Of a DNA stretch of 64,000 nucleotides, positions 53,174 to 63,942 are shown one piece after another. Source of the DNA: Paraburkholderia sp. DHOC27 (GTDB lineage Bacteria; Pseudomonadota; Gammaproteobacteria; Burkholderiales; Burkholderiaceae); contig NZ_QVQV01000005.1 of the NCBI RefSeq assembly GCF_003429005.1, forward strand, positions 62,113 to 126,112. Direction: 5' to 3'. The position numbers were made by a program, and so were the translations under genes. Within the stretch, counting starts at the first letter, position 1; every line of letters starts with the position of its first letter. The notes under the pieces are model-generated. The model did not search any database, was not told where the DNA came from, and worked only from the letters and a program-made list of their open reading frames with translations.

Positions 53174-53197
53174 CGTGTTGAAAAATTGTTCAACACG
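53174..53197. repeat. 9-bp inverted repeat upstream of the small exported protein gene
   Basis: CGTGTTGAA (53174-53182) and TTCAACACG (53189-53197), perfect, separated by AAATTG. It lies about 94 bp before the ATG at 53291 and could be an operator or an RNA hairpin without a T-run. Confidence 0.5.
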
Positions 53198-53290
53198 GGT
53201 GTCAACCGAAAGGTGGATGGCACGTTTACCGACATGACTCATACATAACCGGGTCATTTGGTTAATTTACTAAAGCTGAGGATTCACAAA

Positions 53291-53491
53291 ATGAACAAAC
53301 TGATCGCCGCTCTGGTCGCTGGCCTCTTCGCAACGGCAGCATTCGCACAAGCTTCGGCTCCGGTCGCAGCTTCGGCAGCTCCGGCAGCTGCTGCTTCGTC
53401 GGCTAAGAAGACCACGAAGAAGGCATCGCACAAGAAGGCATCGAAGAAGAAGGCAGCAGCTGCTGCTGCAGCTTCGGGCGCTTCGGAATAA
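53291..53491 (+). CDS. Small exported Ala/Lys-rich protein, function unknown
   Basis: 66-aa protein that I recognise only by composition. Residues 1-20 (MNKLIAALVAGLFATAAFAQ) are a clean signal peptide with an AFA-Q cleavage site. The mature 47 residues start with an Ala/Ser/Pro segment, then a run of lysine pairs and triplets (SAKKTTKKASHKKASKKKA), then polyalanine, with no aromatic or acidic residues until the last position. This resembles histone-H1-like tails but for the periplasm or outside. GAGG lies near 53279; a strong terminator follows, so the gene is expressed as its own unit. Confidence 0.75.
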   Translation: MNKLIAALVAGLFATAAFAQASAPVAASAAPAAAASSAKKTTKKASHKKASKKKAAAAAAASGASE

Positions 53492-53548
53492 GTTTGTCGT
53501 AGAAAACGCAGTCAAGAACTAGCTTCACTTGCCGTTCTTACGGCGTTG

Positions 53549-53592
53549 AAAGGCAGATCACCGCAAGGCGATCTGCCTTTTTGTTTTTGACG
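53549..53592 (+). terminator. Terminator of the small exported protein gene
   Basis: Stem AAAGGCAGATC / GATCTGCCTTT with a 10-base loop, followed by TTGTTTTTG. A very strong intrinsic terminator. Confidence 0.88.
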
Positions 53593-53649
53593 TGCGTTGA
53601 CGCGCTCGCGTAACATTCGCGGGTTAATTTACTGCCCTGGAGTCCTGCC

Positions 53650-54156
53650 GTGCGAATTTCCCTGCGCTCACTGGTAGCGCGCTTTGCGATTGCTGTCGCG
53701 TTGCCGCTGGCGGCGGCGTCCTTCACGCTTGCTCCGGTCCATAGCGCGTACGCGCAGCAAATGCCACCCGGTGCGAAGCAACCCAACGAATTTCCGCGCA
53801 CCAAGTTGACGGTCGGCATGTTCGTGATCGACGCTGCAGTTGCATCGAGCGATCCGGATCGCGAACAGGGCCTCATGTACCGCACCCAGCTCGCGCCGAA
53901 CGAAGGCATGCTGTTTGTCTTTCCCGAGAACGCCGTGCATTGCTTCTGGATGAAGAACACGCTGATTCCGCTGTCCATTGCCTTCATTCGTGCAGACGGC
54001 ACGATCACGGACATCGACGAGATGGACGCTGAAACCACCAACAATCATTGCCCTCGCAACAACGGCACGTATGCGCTGGAAATGAGCAAGAACTGGTTCG
54101 AATCGAAAGGCATCAAGCCGGGCATGGTCATGCAGGGGTTGCCCGCCGCGCAGTAA
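53650..54156 (+). CDS. DUF192 domain exported protein
   Basis: 168-aa protein of the DUF192 family (function unknown). A signal peptide of about 35 residues ends near SAYAQQ. The mature part shows the DUF192 landmarks DREQGLMYRTQLAPNEGMLFVF, the HCFWMKNTLIPLSIAFI block and the DxxxM segment with MDAETTNNHCP. GTG at 53650 is the start, after GGAGTCC. The gene is apparently transcribed alone. The two cysteines (in HCFWMKN and NHCPRN) could form a disulfide. Confidence 0.85.
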   Translation: MRISLRSLVARFAIAVALPLAAASFTLAPVHSAYAQQMPPGAKQPNEFPRTKLTVGMFVIDAAVASSDPDREQGLMYRTQLAPNEGMLFVFPENAVHCFWMKNTLIPLSIAFIRADGTITDIDEMDAETTNNHCPRNNGTYALEMSKNWFESKGIKPGMVMQGLPAAQ

Positions 54157-54556
54157 GTGGTGCGGCTCGATCAGGTTGCTTCAACTTCGGGTTGGAAACC
54201 GCCTGACACGCGGGGCGCGCCCTGAGGGCAGCCCCGAGCCAGCTGAACCACGTGAGCCGTCTCCAGCAACCTCCAGCAACACAAGGCGCGAACGGGACCA
54301 GAAAGCGACGAGAGGCGCGCATCGGACCACCCCGCCCCGCCTCCATAGAACATTCCTCTCGAAGCGCGCTCCCGGCGCTTCACCGGCGCCCCGCCGCCTG
54401 CCCGTCAGCCGCCCGTTTCACCCCGCCTGGCAAGATTCCTGCAAAAGCCCCTGCGACGCGCTATCCTTGTAATCTCAGCGCAGCACCAAGAACGCGCGGA
54501 CGGCGTCGTGCGCCGCTCGACGCCCGCCCCTCGCGCGCCAATTCAAGGAGGTTCAC
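54157..54556. other. Gap between the DUF192 gene and fusA
   Basis: 400 bp of GC-rich sequence. It should contain the EF-G promoter; TGTAAT near 54466 could be a -10 element, but no -35 is clear. No gene, terminator or known RNA motif was seen. Confidence 0.4.
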
Positions 54557-56662
<2,106 letters not shown>

Positions 56663-56719
56663 CGCCGCGAAAGCCGTACATGCAGCTCGATGTACCGCTG
56701 CATGTATAGCCTGATGCTC

Positions 56720-56752
56720 AAAAGCCCGTCCCCTGTGGATGGGCTTTTTTCT
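56720..56752 (+). terminator. Terminator of fusA
   Basis: Stem AAAAGCCCGTCC / GGATGGGCTTTT (one mismatch) with a CCTGT loop and a T-run, 58 bp after fusA. Confidence 0.85.
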
Positions 56753-56923
56753 GCGCATCGCATCGCGCGCATCGTCAGCCCCGTATCGCATCTGCGGCAT
56801 GGCAAAAACGCGATGGCCTCGAACGTGCAAAAATGCGAAGCATCTGCGGCCCGTTTTTGCGCCCGATCAGGCGCACCAGACGCGCCGCAATTCGTGCAAC
56901 GCGTGACAGTGAGGAGACGCCCC

Positions 56924-57442
56924 ATGAGCCAGGATCACGAACACCCGCACTATCACCATACGGAACATGCGTCTCAGCCAATCGACTGGCGCGAGCACGG
57001 CGTCAAGGTCATCAAGGGCGATCAGCTCGATAGCAACACCGCGCAAACGCCGGGCATGAATCGCGCCGCGGCGATCAACGCGGCACGGGTCGGCGCGCAA
57101 AAACTGTGGGCCGGCACCGTGACGATTCATCCGAACGCCAAGACAGGTGCTCATCATCATGGCGCGCTCGAAAGCGTGATCTATGTGGTGCGCGGTCAGG
57201 CGCGCATGCGCTGGGGCGAGCATCTCGAGTTCACGGCGGAAGCCGGTCCCGGTGACTTCATTTTCGTGCCGCCCTATGTACCGCACCAGGAGATCAACGC
57301 GAGTACCGACGATCCGCTCGAATGCGTACTCGTGCGCAGCGACAACGAAGCCGTGGTGGTCAATCTGAACATCGACGCTGTGGAAGCACCCGAGGCGGTC
57401 TACTGGGTGGACCCGATTCACAAGCATCCTCACGAACATTGA
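56924..57442 (+). CDS. Cupin-domain protein
   Basis: 172-aa single-cupin protein. Metal ligands are in GAHHHGALESVIYVVRGQARMRWG (His-His-His ... Glu), and the second cupin motif in PGDFIFVPPYVPHQEINAS. The N-terminus (SQDHEHPHYHHTEH) and the C-terminus (HKHPHEH) are histidine-rich, which could bind metal. No catalytic function can be named; relatives include small-molecule isomerases and oxygenases. GAGGAG precedes the ATG. Confidence 0.85.
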   Translation: MSQDHEHPHYHHTEHASQPIDWREHGVKVIKGDQLDSNTAQTPGMNRAAAINAARVGAQKLWAGTVTIHPNAKTGAHHHGALESVIYVVRGQARMRWGEHLEFTAEAGPGDFIFVPPYVPHQEINASTDDPLECVLVRSDNEAVVVNLNIDAVEAPEAVYWVDPIHKHPHEH

Positions 57443-57760
57443 GCGGCGCAAAGCTCGCTGACGTCATTCGTGCCGCTGGCTGCGTCGAAGCGGTAAAGGT
57501 GTCGTCAACACGACCGTTTCGCTGCTGACGCAGCGGCAATCTTGATGCGAAAGCCAAGGTGCCCCTAACCATGCGTCACGCCGCGTTGCCGCTAAGGCAC
57601 AATCGCACTCGATTAAGCCCCGACCGCCCGCGCGCCAATTGTTCCGAATCCGTGGTCAATCGCTTACACTGAAACCGCTTTTCGCTAACGCAGCACCGTC
57701 ATCTCGCCAAGCGGCTGTCACGCCGCACTCAAAAAACAGAACGGACTGGACAAGCCATCG
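57443..57760. other. Gap upstream of the peptide transporter operon
   Basis: 318 bp. It must hold the promoter of the transporter operon. I found no clear terminator for the cupin gene and no recognisable operator. Confidence 0.4.
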
Positions 57761-59416
57761 ATGAAGACTCCCGCGGATCTACGCCTCGCGCTCGAAACGG
57801 CCCGCCGCAGCGCCGATCAATATGGCAATCACGCTGTAGACGAATTCCTCGCCGGCCGTCTGTCGCGCCGTGACCTGCTGCGTTATGCCAGCGTGATCGG
57901 CCTGTCACTGGCGGGCGGCGGGGTGCTCGCCACGCCGCAGGCGCGTGCCCAGAGCGGCGCCAACGCCACCATCCGCGTGGCCCATCTGACGCCGGCGGGT
58001 GCCATCGATCCGCTCACCGTGACCGACGCCGGTGGTCTCGCGCTGCTCGTGCAGACCGGCGAATTCCTGATCGACGACGACGGCGAGCATCTGGTGCTCA
58101 AGCCCGCGCTGGCCCTGTCCTGGCAACCGAACGACAAAGGCGACGTGTGGACCTTCAAGCTGCGCCCCAACGTCAAGTTCCAGGACGGTCAACCGTTCGG
58201 CGCCAAAGACGTGGTCGCCACCTTCGACCGCCTCGCCGATCCGGCGAGCGGTTCGGCCGCGTTGTCGGTCCTGAAGGGCGTGCTGTCCAAAGGCGGCGCG
58301 AAGGTGGTGGACGAGCATACGGTCGCGTTCCATCTCGACGCGCCGAACGGCAACTTCCCGTACTACGTTTCCTCGGACAATTACAACGCGGTGATCCTGC
58401 CGGCGAACTACGCGGGCGGCTACGAGAAAACCTTCATCGGCACGGGTCCGTTCAAGCTCGAAAAGTACACGCCGAAGGTCGGTGCATCGTTCGTGCGCAA
58501 CCCCGACTACTGGGGCGAAAAGGCGCTACCGGAACGCGTGCAGTTCTCCTTCTATGCCGACGAGCAGGCGCAGATTCTCGCGCTGCAAGGACATCAGGCC
58601 GATGTGATGGGCACCTTCACCGTGCAGGGTGGCCTCGGCATCATGAACAATCCGGACTTCAAGGTGATGGAGGTGAAGTCGAGCGCGCATCGGCAGATTC
58701 ACATGCGCAACGACGATCCCCATTTCAAGGACAAGCGCGTGCGTCAGGCGATGGCGCTCACGCTGGATCGCGACGTGATCGTGCGAGGTCTCTTTCGCGG
58801 CAAGGCGCAACTTGGCAACGACAGTCCGTTTGCGCCGGTGTTTCCGTCTTCGGATGCGGGCGTGCCGCAACGCAAGATCGACATTGCCAAGGCGAAGCAA
58901 CTACTGGCACAGGCCGGCCTGGCCAACGGCTTCGACGTGACGCTCACCACCGAGAAGTACATGGAGATTCCGGATCTCGCGGTCGTGGTGCAGAACGCCG
59001 CCAAAGCGATTGGCGTGCGCATCAATCTGAAAGTGGAAAGTCAGTCGATGTACTACGGCGCCGGCGTGCCAGGTAAATCGGACTGGCTCGACTCGCCACT
59101 CGGCATTACGGATTACGGCCACCGTGGCGTGCCGAACGTGTTCCTCAATGCGCCGCTCACCAGCAACGGCACATGGAATGCCGCGCATTTCAAGAACCCT
59201 CAGTACGACCAACTGGTCGCGCAATTCGTGGCCGCCGTGGATATCAGCTCGCAACGCAAGCTTGCCGGTCAGATCGAAACGCTGTTGCTCGACGAGACGC
59301 CTGTGATCATTCCGTTCTTCTACGACCAGTTGATTGCGATGCGCTCGAACCTGAACGGCATGCGTTTCACCGCGCTGGCGCAACTGTATTTCGACAAGGT
59401 CACGCTGGCCGCGTAA
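57761..59416 (+). CDS. Peptide/opine-type ABC transporter substrate-binding protein (family 5), Tat-exported
   Basis: 551-aa solute-binding protein of the DppA/OppA family. The N-terminus has a long soluble stretch, then SRRDLLRYASVIGLSLAGGG (residues about 35-54), a twin-arginine export signal with the S-R-R-x-L-L motif, ending near ARAQSG. The family domain is recognisable from LAPALALSWQPNDKGDVWTF-like and FIGTGPFKLEKYTPKVGASF segments. It leads an apparent four-gene operon. Tat export of a family-5 binding protein occurs, but is less usual than Sec export. The ligand (peptide, opine, nickel chelate or sugar) is not evident. Confidence 0.88.
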   Translation: MKTPADLRLALETARRSADQYGNHAVDEFLAGRLSRRDLLRYASVIGLSLAGGGVLATPQARAQSGANATIRVAHLTPAGAIDPLTVTDAGGLALLVQTGEFLIDDDGEHLVLKPALALSWQPNDKGDVWTFKLRPNVKFQDGQPFGAKDVVATFDRLADPASGSAALSVLKGVLSKGGAKVVDEHTVAFHLDAPNGNFPYYVSSDNYNAVILPANYAGGYEKTFIGTGPFKLEKYTPKVGASFVRNPDYWGEKALPERVQFSFYADEQAQILALQGHQADVMGTFTVQGGLGIMNNPDFKVMEVKSSAHRQIHMRNDDPHFKDKRVRQAMALTLDRDVIVRGLFRGKAQLGNDSPFAPVFPSSDAGVPQRKIDIAKAKQLLAQAGLANGFDVTLTTEKYMEIPDLAVVVQNAAKAIGVRINLKVESQSMYYGAGVPGKSDWLDSPLGITDYGHRGVPNVFLNAPLTSNGTWNAAHFKNPQYDQLVAQFVAAVDISSQRKLAGQIETLLLDETPVIIPFFYDQLIAMRSNLNGMRFTALAQLYFDKVTLAA

Positions 59417-59455
59417 CGCGCGCCAGCCGACGCCCGCAGCGAACCTGATCTCATC

Positions 59456-60466
59456 ATGTCGACCACACTCACGCCTACTCCCTCTCGTGCTGCCACCGGC
59501 AACGCGGGACGGGTGGCGCGTTTTCTTGCCACGCGCATCGGCTTGTCGTTGATTACGCTTTGGCTGCTTTCGGTGATCGTGTTCGCAGGTGGTCAGTTGC
59601 TGCCAGGCGATATCGGCCGCGCGATTCTCGGGCCGCTTGCCGACGCGCGTGCCGTGGCCGCATTGAATCATCAACTCGGCGCGGACCGGCCTTTGCTCAC
59701 GCAATACGTGCAGTGGATCACGCATTTCGTACGCGGTGATATGGGCCTCTCGTACGCGTATCGCGAGCCCGTGGGTCCGTTCATCAGTGCCGCGCTCGCG
59801 CATTCCGCGAAGCTCGGTCTGCTTGCCTTCGTCGTCGTGGTGCCGCTCGGCATTGCCGGCGGCGTGTGGGCTGCCATGCACGCGGGACGCTGGCTCGATC
59901 GCACCATCAGCATTGCGGGTTTGTCTGCCACGGTGGTGCCGGAGTTCGTCTCGTCCATCACGCTGATCCTGATCTTCGGCGTCTGGTTGCGCTGGTTGCC
60001 GATCGAGGCATCGTATCCGCCTGACGCAAATATCTTCGTACAACTGAAGCATCTCGTGCTGCCCGTACTGCCGCTGGTGCTGGTGTTCTTTGGCTACATT
60101 GCGCGCATGGCGCGAGCGGGCACTGTCGAGGCACTCGATGCCGACTACACGCGCACCGCCATCCTCAAAGGCTTGCCGCGCCGTATCGTGATCTGGCGAC
60201 ACGTGCTGCGCAATGCGTTGCTGCCCACCATCACGGTAGCCGCCACGCAACTCGGTTATATGATCGGCGGCCTCGTCGTGGTCGAGACGCTGTTTCACTA
60301 TCAGGGCATCGGCTCGCTGATCTACAACGCCGCCAAGGCGAAAGACTTTCCCATGCTCGAAGCTGGAGTGCTGACCATCGGCGTCGTCTATACCGTCGCC
60401 AACCTGATTGCCGACGCACTTCACGTGCTGCTCAATCCGCGCCTGCGCGTGAGGAGCGAAGAATGA
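59456..60466 (+). CDS. Peptide-type ABC transporter permease, DppB/OppB-like
   Basis: Inner-membrane permease of 336 aa with six hydrophobic helices. The family signature LADARAVAALNHQLGADRPLL near the N-terminus is followed by the large periplasmic loop, and the coupling motif is RTAILKGLPRRIVIWRHVLRNALLP. The stop overlaps the next start by four bases (ATGA). Confidence 0.92.
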   Translation: MSTTLTPTPSRAATGNAGRVARFLATRIGLSLITLWLLSVIVFAGGQLLPGDIGRAILGPLADARAVAALNHQLGADRPLLTQYVQWITHFVRGDMGLSYAYREPVGPFISAALAHSAKLGLLAFVVVVPLGIAGGVWAAMHAGRWLDRTISIAGLSATVVPEFVSSITLILIFGVWLRWLPIEASYPPDANIFVQLKHLVLPVLPLVLVFFGYIARMARAGTVEALDADYTRTAILKGLPRRIVIWRHVLRNALLPTITVAATQLGYMIGGLVVVETLFHYQGIGSLIYNAAKAKDFPMLEAGVLTIGVVYTVANLIADALHVLLNPRLRVRSEE

Positions 60467-61326
60467 GCACGATCGTTCCCGCCACCAGCGCACCCGCAGA
60501 ACCGCGCTTCGAACAATGGCGCGCGTTGCTGCGCTCGCCGACCTTCGTGGTGGGCGCGGTGATCGTACTGTGGTGGGTGGCGTGCGCCATCGCAGGAACA
60601 TGGATCGCACCACACGACGCCTACGCCTCGGACCCGCTCAATTCGCTGCTGCCGCCGGATCATACCCACTGGTTCGGCACGGATGAACTTGGCCGCGATA
60701 TCTGCTCGCGTGTGATCGTCGGCGCGCGCGACATCCTCACCATCGCCCCGCTCGCGACGCTGCTCGGCACCGTGGCAGGGACGGCACTGGGTCTCGTGGT
60801 CGGCTACTTCGAGGGCTGGGTCGATAACGTGGTGGGGCGTGCCATCGACGCGGTGCTCGCGCTACCGCTCGTGATCGTCGCGCTACTGGCGCTCGCTGCC
60901 GTCGGTTCGTCGAACTTCACCGTGATTCTCGTGATCGGCATTACCTTCACGCCCATCACGGCCCGTACCGTGCGCGCGGCGGTGTTTTCCGAACGCCATC
61001 TCGACTACGTCGCGGCAGCGCAACTGCGCGGCGAACGGGCGCCCTACATCATGTTCGTGGAGATCCTGCCGAACGTGCTGGCGCCGATCATCGTCGAAGC
61101 CACCGTGCGACTCGGCTACGCAATCTTCGCGGTGGCGACCCTGTCGTTTCTCGGCTTCGGCATTCAGCCGCCCTCGGCCGACTGGGGACTCGCATTGTCC
61201 GAGTCGTACACGTTGATGGCCGGCGGTGCCTGGTGGACCGTGGTGTTCGACGCGGCAGCGATTGCGTCGCTGGTGGTAGGCGTGAATCTGATCGCCGATA
61301 GCGTACAAGGTGTCCTCGACCGATGA
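60463..61326 (+). CDS. Peptide-type ABC transporter permease, DppC/OppC-like
   Basis: Second inner-membrane permease, 287 aa. The N-terminal cytoplasmic part leads into one hydrophobic helix, then the family element HWFGTDELGRDICSRVIVGA and the coupling motif DYVAAAQLRGERAPYIMFVEILPN. The start overlaps the upstream permease stop, and the stop overlaps the ATPase start, so all three are translationally coupled. Confidence 0.92.
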   Translation: MSTIVPATSAPAEPRFEQWRALLRSPTFVVGAVIVLWWVACAIAGTWIAPHDAYASDPLNSLLPPDHTHWFGTDELGRDICSRVIVGARDILTIAPLATLLGTVAGTALGLVVGYFEGWVDNVVGRAIDAVLALPLVIVALLALAAVGSSNFTVILVIGITFTPITARTVRAAVFSERHLDYVAAAQLRGERAPYIMFVEILPNVLAPIIVEATVRLGYAIFAVATLSFLGFGIQPPSADWGLALSESYTLMAGGAWWTVVFDAAAIASLVVGVNLIADSVQGVLDR

Positions 61327-63404
61327 ACGGCCCACCCACCGCCTCTTTCCCCGCCTTCGACGTTTCGAAGAGCGAGCGCACCGACGCCCTCACCGTCCTC
61401 GGCCTGACCGTGACCTACCGGATTCGCGGCCGTGATCGCGAAGTGCTGCAAGACCTGTCGTTTCGCGTTCGACGCGGCGAGGCCTATGGGCTGGTCGGCG
61501 AATCCGGTTGCGGCAAGTCGACCATGGCGATGGCCGCGCTGCGCTACCTGCCGCGCAACGGCAAGGTCAAAGCGGGCAAGATCCTGATTGCCGGTCAGGA
61601 CGTGCAGGCACTCGACGCCGAAGCCTTGCGCGCCATGCGCGCCACGAAAATCTCGATGGTCTATCAGGACCCGGGACGCGCGCTCAATCCATCGCTCACC
61701 ATTGCCCGCCAGGTGAGCGAGGCCTTCGAAGCCGCCGGCGTGAACCGTCGTGAAGCGCTCTCGCGCACGCTCGACATTCTCAAGCGCGTACGCATCGCAG
61801 CCCCTGAACAGGTGATGGAAAGCTATCCGCATCAACTGTCCGGCGGCATGCAGCAGCGCGTCGTGATCGCCATGGCGCTCGCGTCCAATCCTGCCTTGCT
61901 GATCCTCGATGAACCCACCACCGGACTCGACGCCACTGTCGAAGCCGAAGTGCTGGACCTGATTGCGCAACTGCGCAAGGAGCTCGGCACCGCTGTGCTG
62001 TTCATCAGTCACAACCTCGCCGTGATCGGGCGCATGTGCGAACGGGTCGGCGTGCTGTATGCAGGCAGGCTGGTCGAAGAAGGCGCGACACAAGACGTGT
62101 TCGCGAGGCCGCGTCATCCGTACACGGTGGGTCTGCTGCGTTGTTTGCCGGCTGCGGGCCGCAGCAAGGCCGACGAACGGCTCGACACGATCGCGGGCCA
62201 ACTGCCCGCACCGGGCACCGTGACGCAAGGCTGCATTTACGCGGACCGCTGCCGCCTCGCCGACGAGCGTTGCCGCCGCGAGACCCCGCCACCGCATCGG
62301 GTCGCCGCCGCGCACGGCGATCAGATGTCGCGTTGCCACTACCACGAGCGCGCCTCGGAACTGCCGCGTGCCACAGCCGAGCCGGCGCCCGCTGCGGCCA
62401 CGCAAACCGCCTCCGGTTCGCTGGTGCTGCGCGCCGAGCGTGTCTCGAAGACCTTCCACGTGGCCGGTGCGAGCGTGCGTGCAGTCGAAGATGTCTCGCT
62501 CGATCTGGCGAGCGGCGAAACGCTCGGGCTGGTCGGCGAATCGGGCAGCGGCAAGACCACGCTCGCGAAGCTGTTGCTCGGACTGCTCGCGCCCGACGCC
62601 GGCAGTGTCCTCGAACTCGACGGCACGCCCTTGCCGCCGCGCGTGACAAGCCGTAACGACGCGCAGGTCAAGTCGCTGCAGATCGTCTTCCAGAATCCCG
62701 ACTCGGCCTTGAACCGCTCGCATTCAGTCAAACGTTTGATTGGCCGCGCGCTGTCACGTCTCGCGGCACTGCGCGGCGCGGCGCAAGAGGAAAAGCTTGT
62801 ATCGCTCGCGGCAGCGGTGCGACTGCCGGACCGGTACTTGAGCGCGCGCACGCGGCAACTGTCGGGCGGCCTCAAGCAGCGCGTCGCGATTGCGCGTGCT
62901 TTTGCCGGCGAGCCGCGCGTGGTGGTGTGCGACGAACCCACTTCGGCGCTCGACGTCTCGGTGCAGGCGTCGATCCTCAATCTGCTCGCCGACCTGCAAC
63001 GCGAACGCGGCGTGAGCTACGTGTTCATCTCGCACGATCTCAACGTGGTGCGCTATCTGTCCGATCGCATCGCCGTGCTTTATGTGGGACGTCTGCTGGA
63101 GATCGGCCCCGCTGCCGCCGTGTTCGACGGCCCGCACCATCCGTACACGGAAGCGCTGGTGTCGGCGGCGCCGGCGCTGGGTGCCGCGCCGGGCGTTGCG
63201 CGCATTCGTCTGGCGGGCGATCTGCCGAGCCCGGCCGCGCCGCCTTCCGGCTGCATCTTCCATACGCGCTGCCCCCGCAAGCTGGGCGCCATCTGCGAGG
63301 AGCAGGAGCCGCCTTTCGCGGATGCCGGTGACGGCCACCGCATCCGCTGCCATATCCCGGTCGCCGAACTGCGTACCCTGCAACGGGCCGGAAACAGCGC
63401 GTAA
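61323..63404 (+). CDS. Fused dipeptide-type ABC transporter ATPase (DppD-DppF in one chain)
   Basis: 693-aa protein with two complete ATPase modules. Module 1: Walker A GESGCGKST, signature LSGGMQQR, Walker B LLILDEPTTGLDATV. Module 2 (from about residue 370): Walker A GESGSGKTT, signature LSGGLKQR, Walker B VVVCDEPTSALDVS. Each is followed by an oligopeptide-transporter C-terminal domain with clustered cysteines (GCIYADRCRLADERC and GCIFHTRCPRKLGAIC), which in relatives bind iron-sulfur. The fusion makes a heterodimer within one polypeptide. Confidence 0.93.
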   Translation: MNGPPTASFPAFDVSKSERTDALTVLGLTVTYRIRGRDREVLQDLSFRVRRGEAYGLVGESGCGKSTMAMAALRYLPRNGKVKAGKILIAGQDVQALDAEALRAMRATKISMVYQDPGRALNPSLTIARQVSEAFEAAGVNRREALSRTLDILKRVRIAAPEQVMESYPHQLSGGMQQRVVIAMALASNPALLILDEPTTGLDATVEAEVLDLIAQLRKELGTAVLFISHNLAVIGRMCERVGVLYAGRLVEEGATQDVFARPRHPYTVGLLRCLPAAGRSKADERLDTIAGQLPAPGTVTQGCIYADRCRLADERCRRETPPPHRVAAAHGDQMSRCHYHERASELPRATAEPAPAAATQTASGSLVLRAERVSKTFHVAGASVRAVEDVSLDLASGETLGLVGESGSGKTTLAKLLLGLLAPDAGSVLELDGTPLPPRVTSRNDAQVKSLQIVFQNPDSALNRSHSVKRLIGRALSRLAALRGAAQEEKLVSLAAAVRLPDRYLSARTRQLSGGLKQRVAIARAFAGEPRVVVCDEPTSALDVSVQASILNLLADLQRERGVSYVFISHDLNVVRYLSDRIAVLYVGRLLEIGPAAAVFDGPHHPYTEALVSAAPALGAAPGVARIRLAGDLPSPAAPPSGCIFHTRCPRKLGAICEEQEPPFADAGDGHRIRCHIPVAELRTLQRAGNSA

Positions 63405-63412
63405 CGTGACAC

Positions 63413-63431
63413 GCCGGGCTTTCCGCCCGGC
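63413..63431 (+). terminator. Hairpin after the peptide transporter operon
   Basis: Perfect stem GCCGGGC / GCCCGGC with a TTTCC loop directly after the ATPase stop. It lacks a true T-run. A second hairpin ACGTTTC / GAAACGT (63479-63498) with five Ts follows 48 bp later and is the better terminator. Confidence 0.55.
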
Positions 63432-63478
63432 TCATGTCTCTTCCTGGCTCTTCTTGTATACGGCCCTGAATTCGACAG

Positions 63479-63502
63479 ACGTTTCATCCACGAAACGTTT
63501 TT
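63479..63502 (+). terminator. Probable terminator of the peptide transporter operon
   Basis: Stem ACGTTTC / GAAACGT with loop ATCCAC, followed by TTTTTC. Short stem, but the T-run is good. Confidence 0.55.
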
Positions 63503-63942
63503 CATCGATTCAGCGGCATTTGCACAACACGTAGCGGCTTTGTGTCCAGCGCGACAGCACTTTGCGCGCAGTGGCACGCTTATCGCTAAGTAAGAGTCGG
63601 CATCCAGCCCGCGACGAGCGAGCCAGGCGCGCAGTGGTCAAGCCCTGCCGCCCTGCAAACGCGATGATGCGGGGCACCTGTCCACGGCGAACTGTGCGCA
63701 AGTGCCGGAAGCAAGGGAGGAGTCGCTTACGCGAGCTGGAGCCAACTTTTGACCGGGAAGGGGTGACAGCATTTCGAGCACTTCGCCTGCATGGCTCGCT
63801 TCAGACAGTGGCGGACGGCCGCAGGCGATGTGCCAAACAGACTCGGGGAGCGATGAGGCCCGCAGTTCGACGGACCCGCCGCAAGAATGCAGCGTGAGAG
63901 ACATCGGCATCGAGGCGCCGGGGTTCGCTCGGGAGAGCAGCG
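63503..63942. other. Gap near the window end
   Basis: 440 bp. Open frames of about 90-111 codons occur on both strands, but they have no ribosome site, no recognisable sequence and an odd composition, so I do not call a gene. No repeat or RNA gene was recognised. Confidence 0.4.

Noticed and set aside
54257..54282. CTCCAGCAA repeated twice in the gap before fusA
   Set aside because: A single short tandem; no array and no wider context.
63562..63910. Opposite-strand frames of about 90-111 codons near the window end
   Set aside because: No ribosome sites, no recognisable sequence; compositional open frames.
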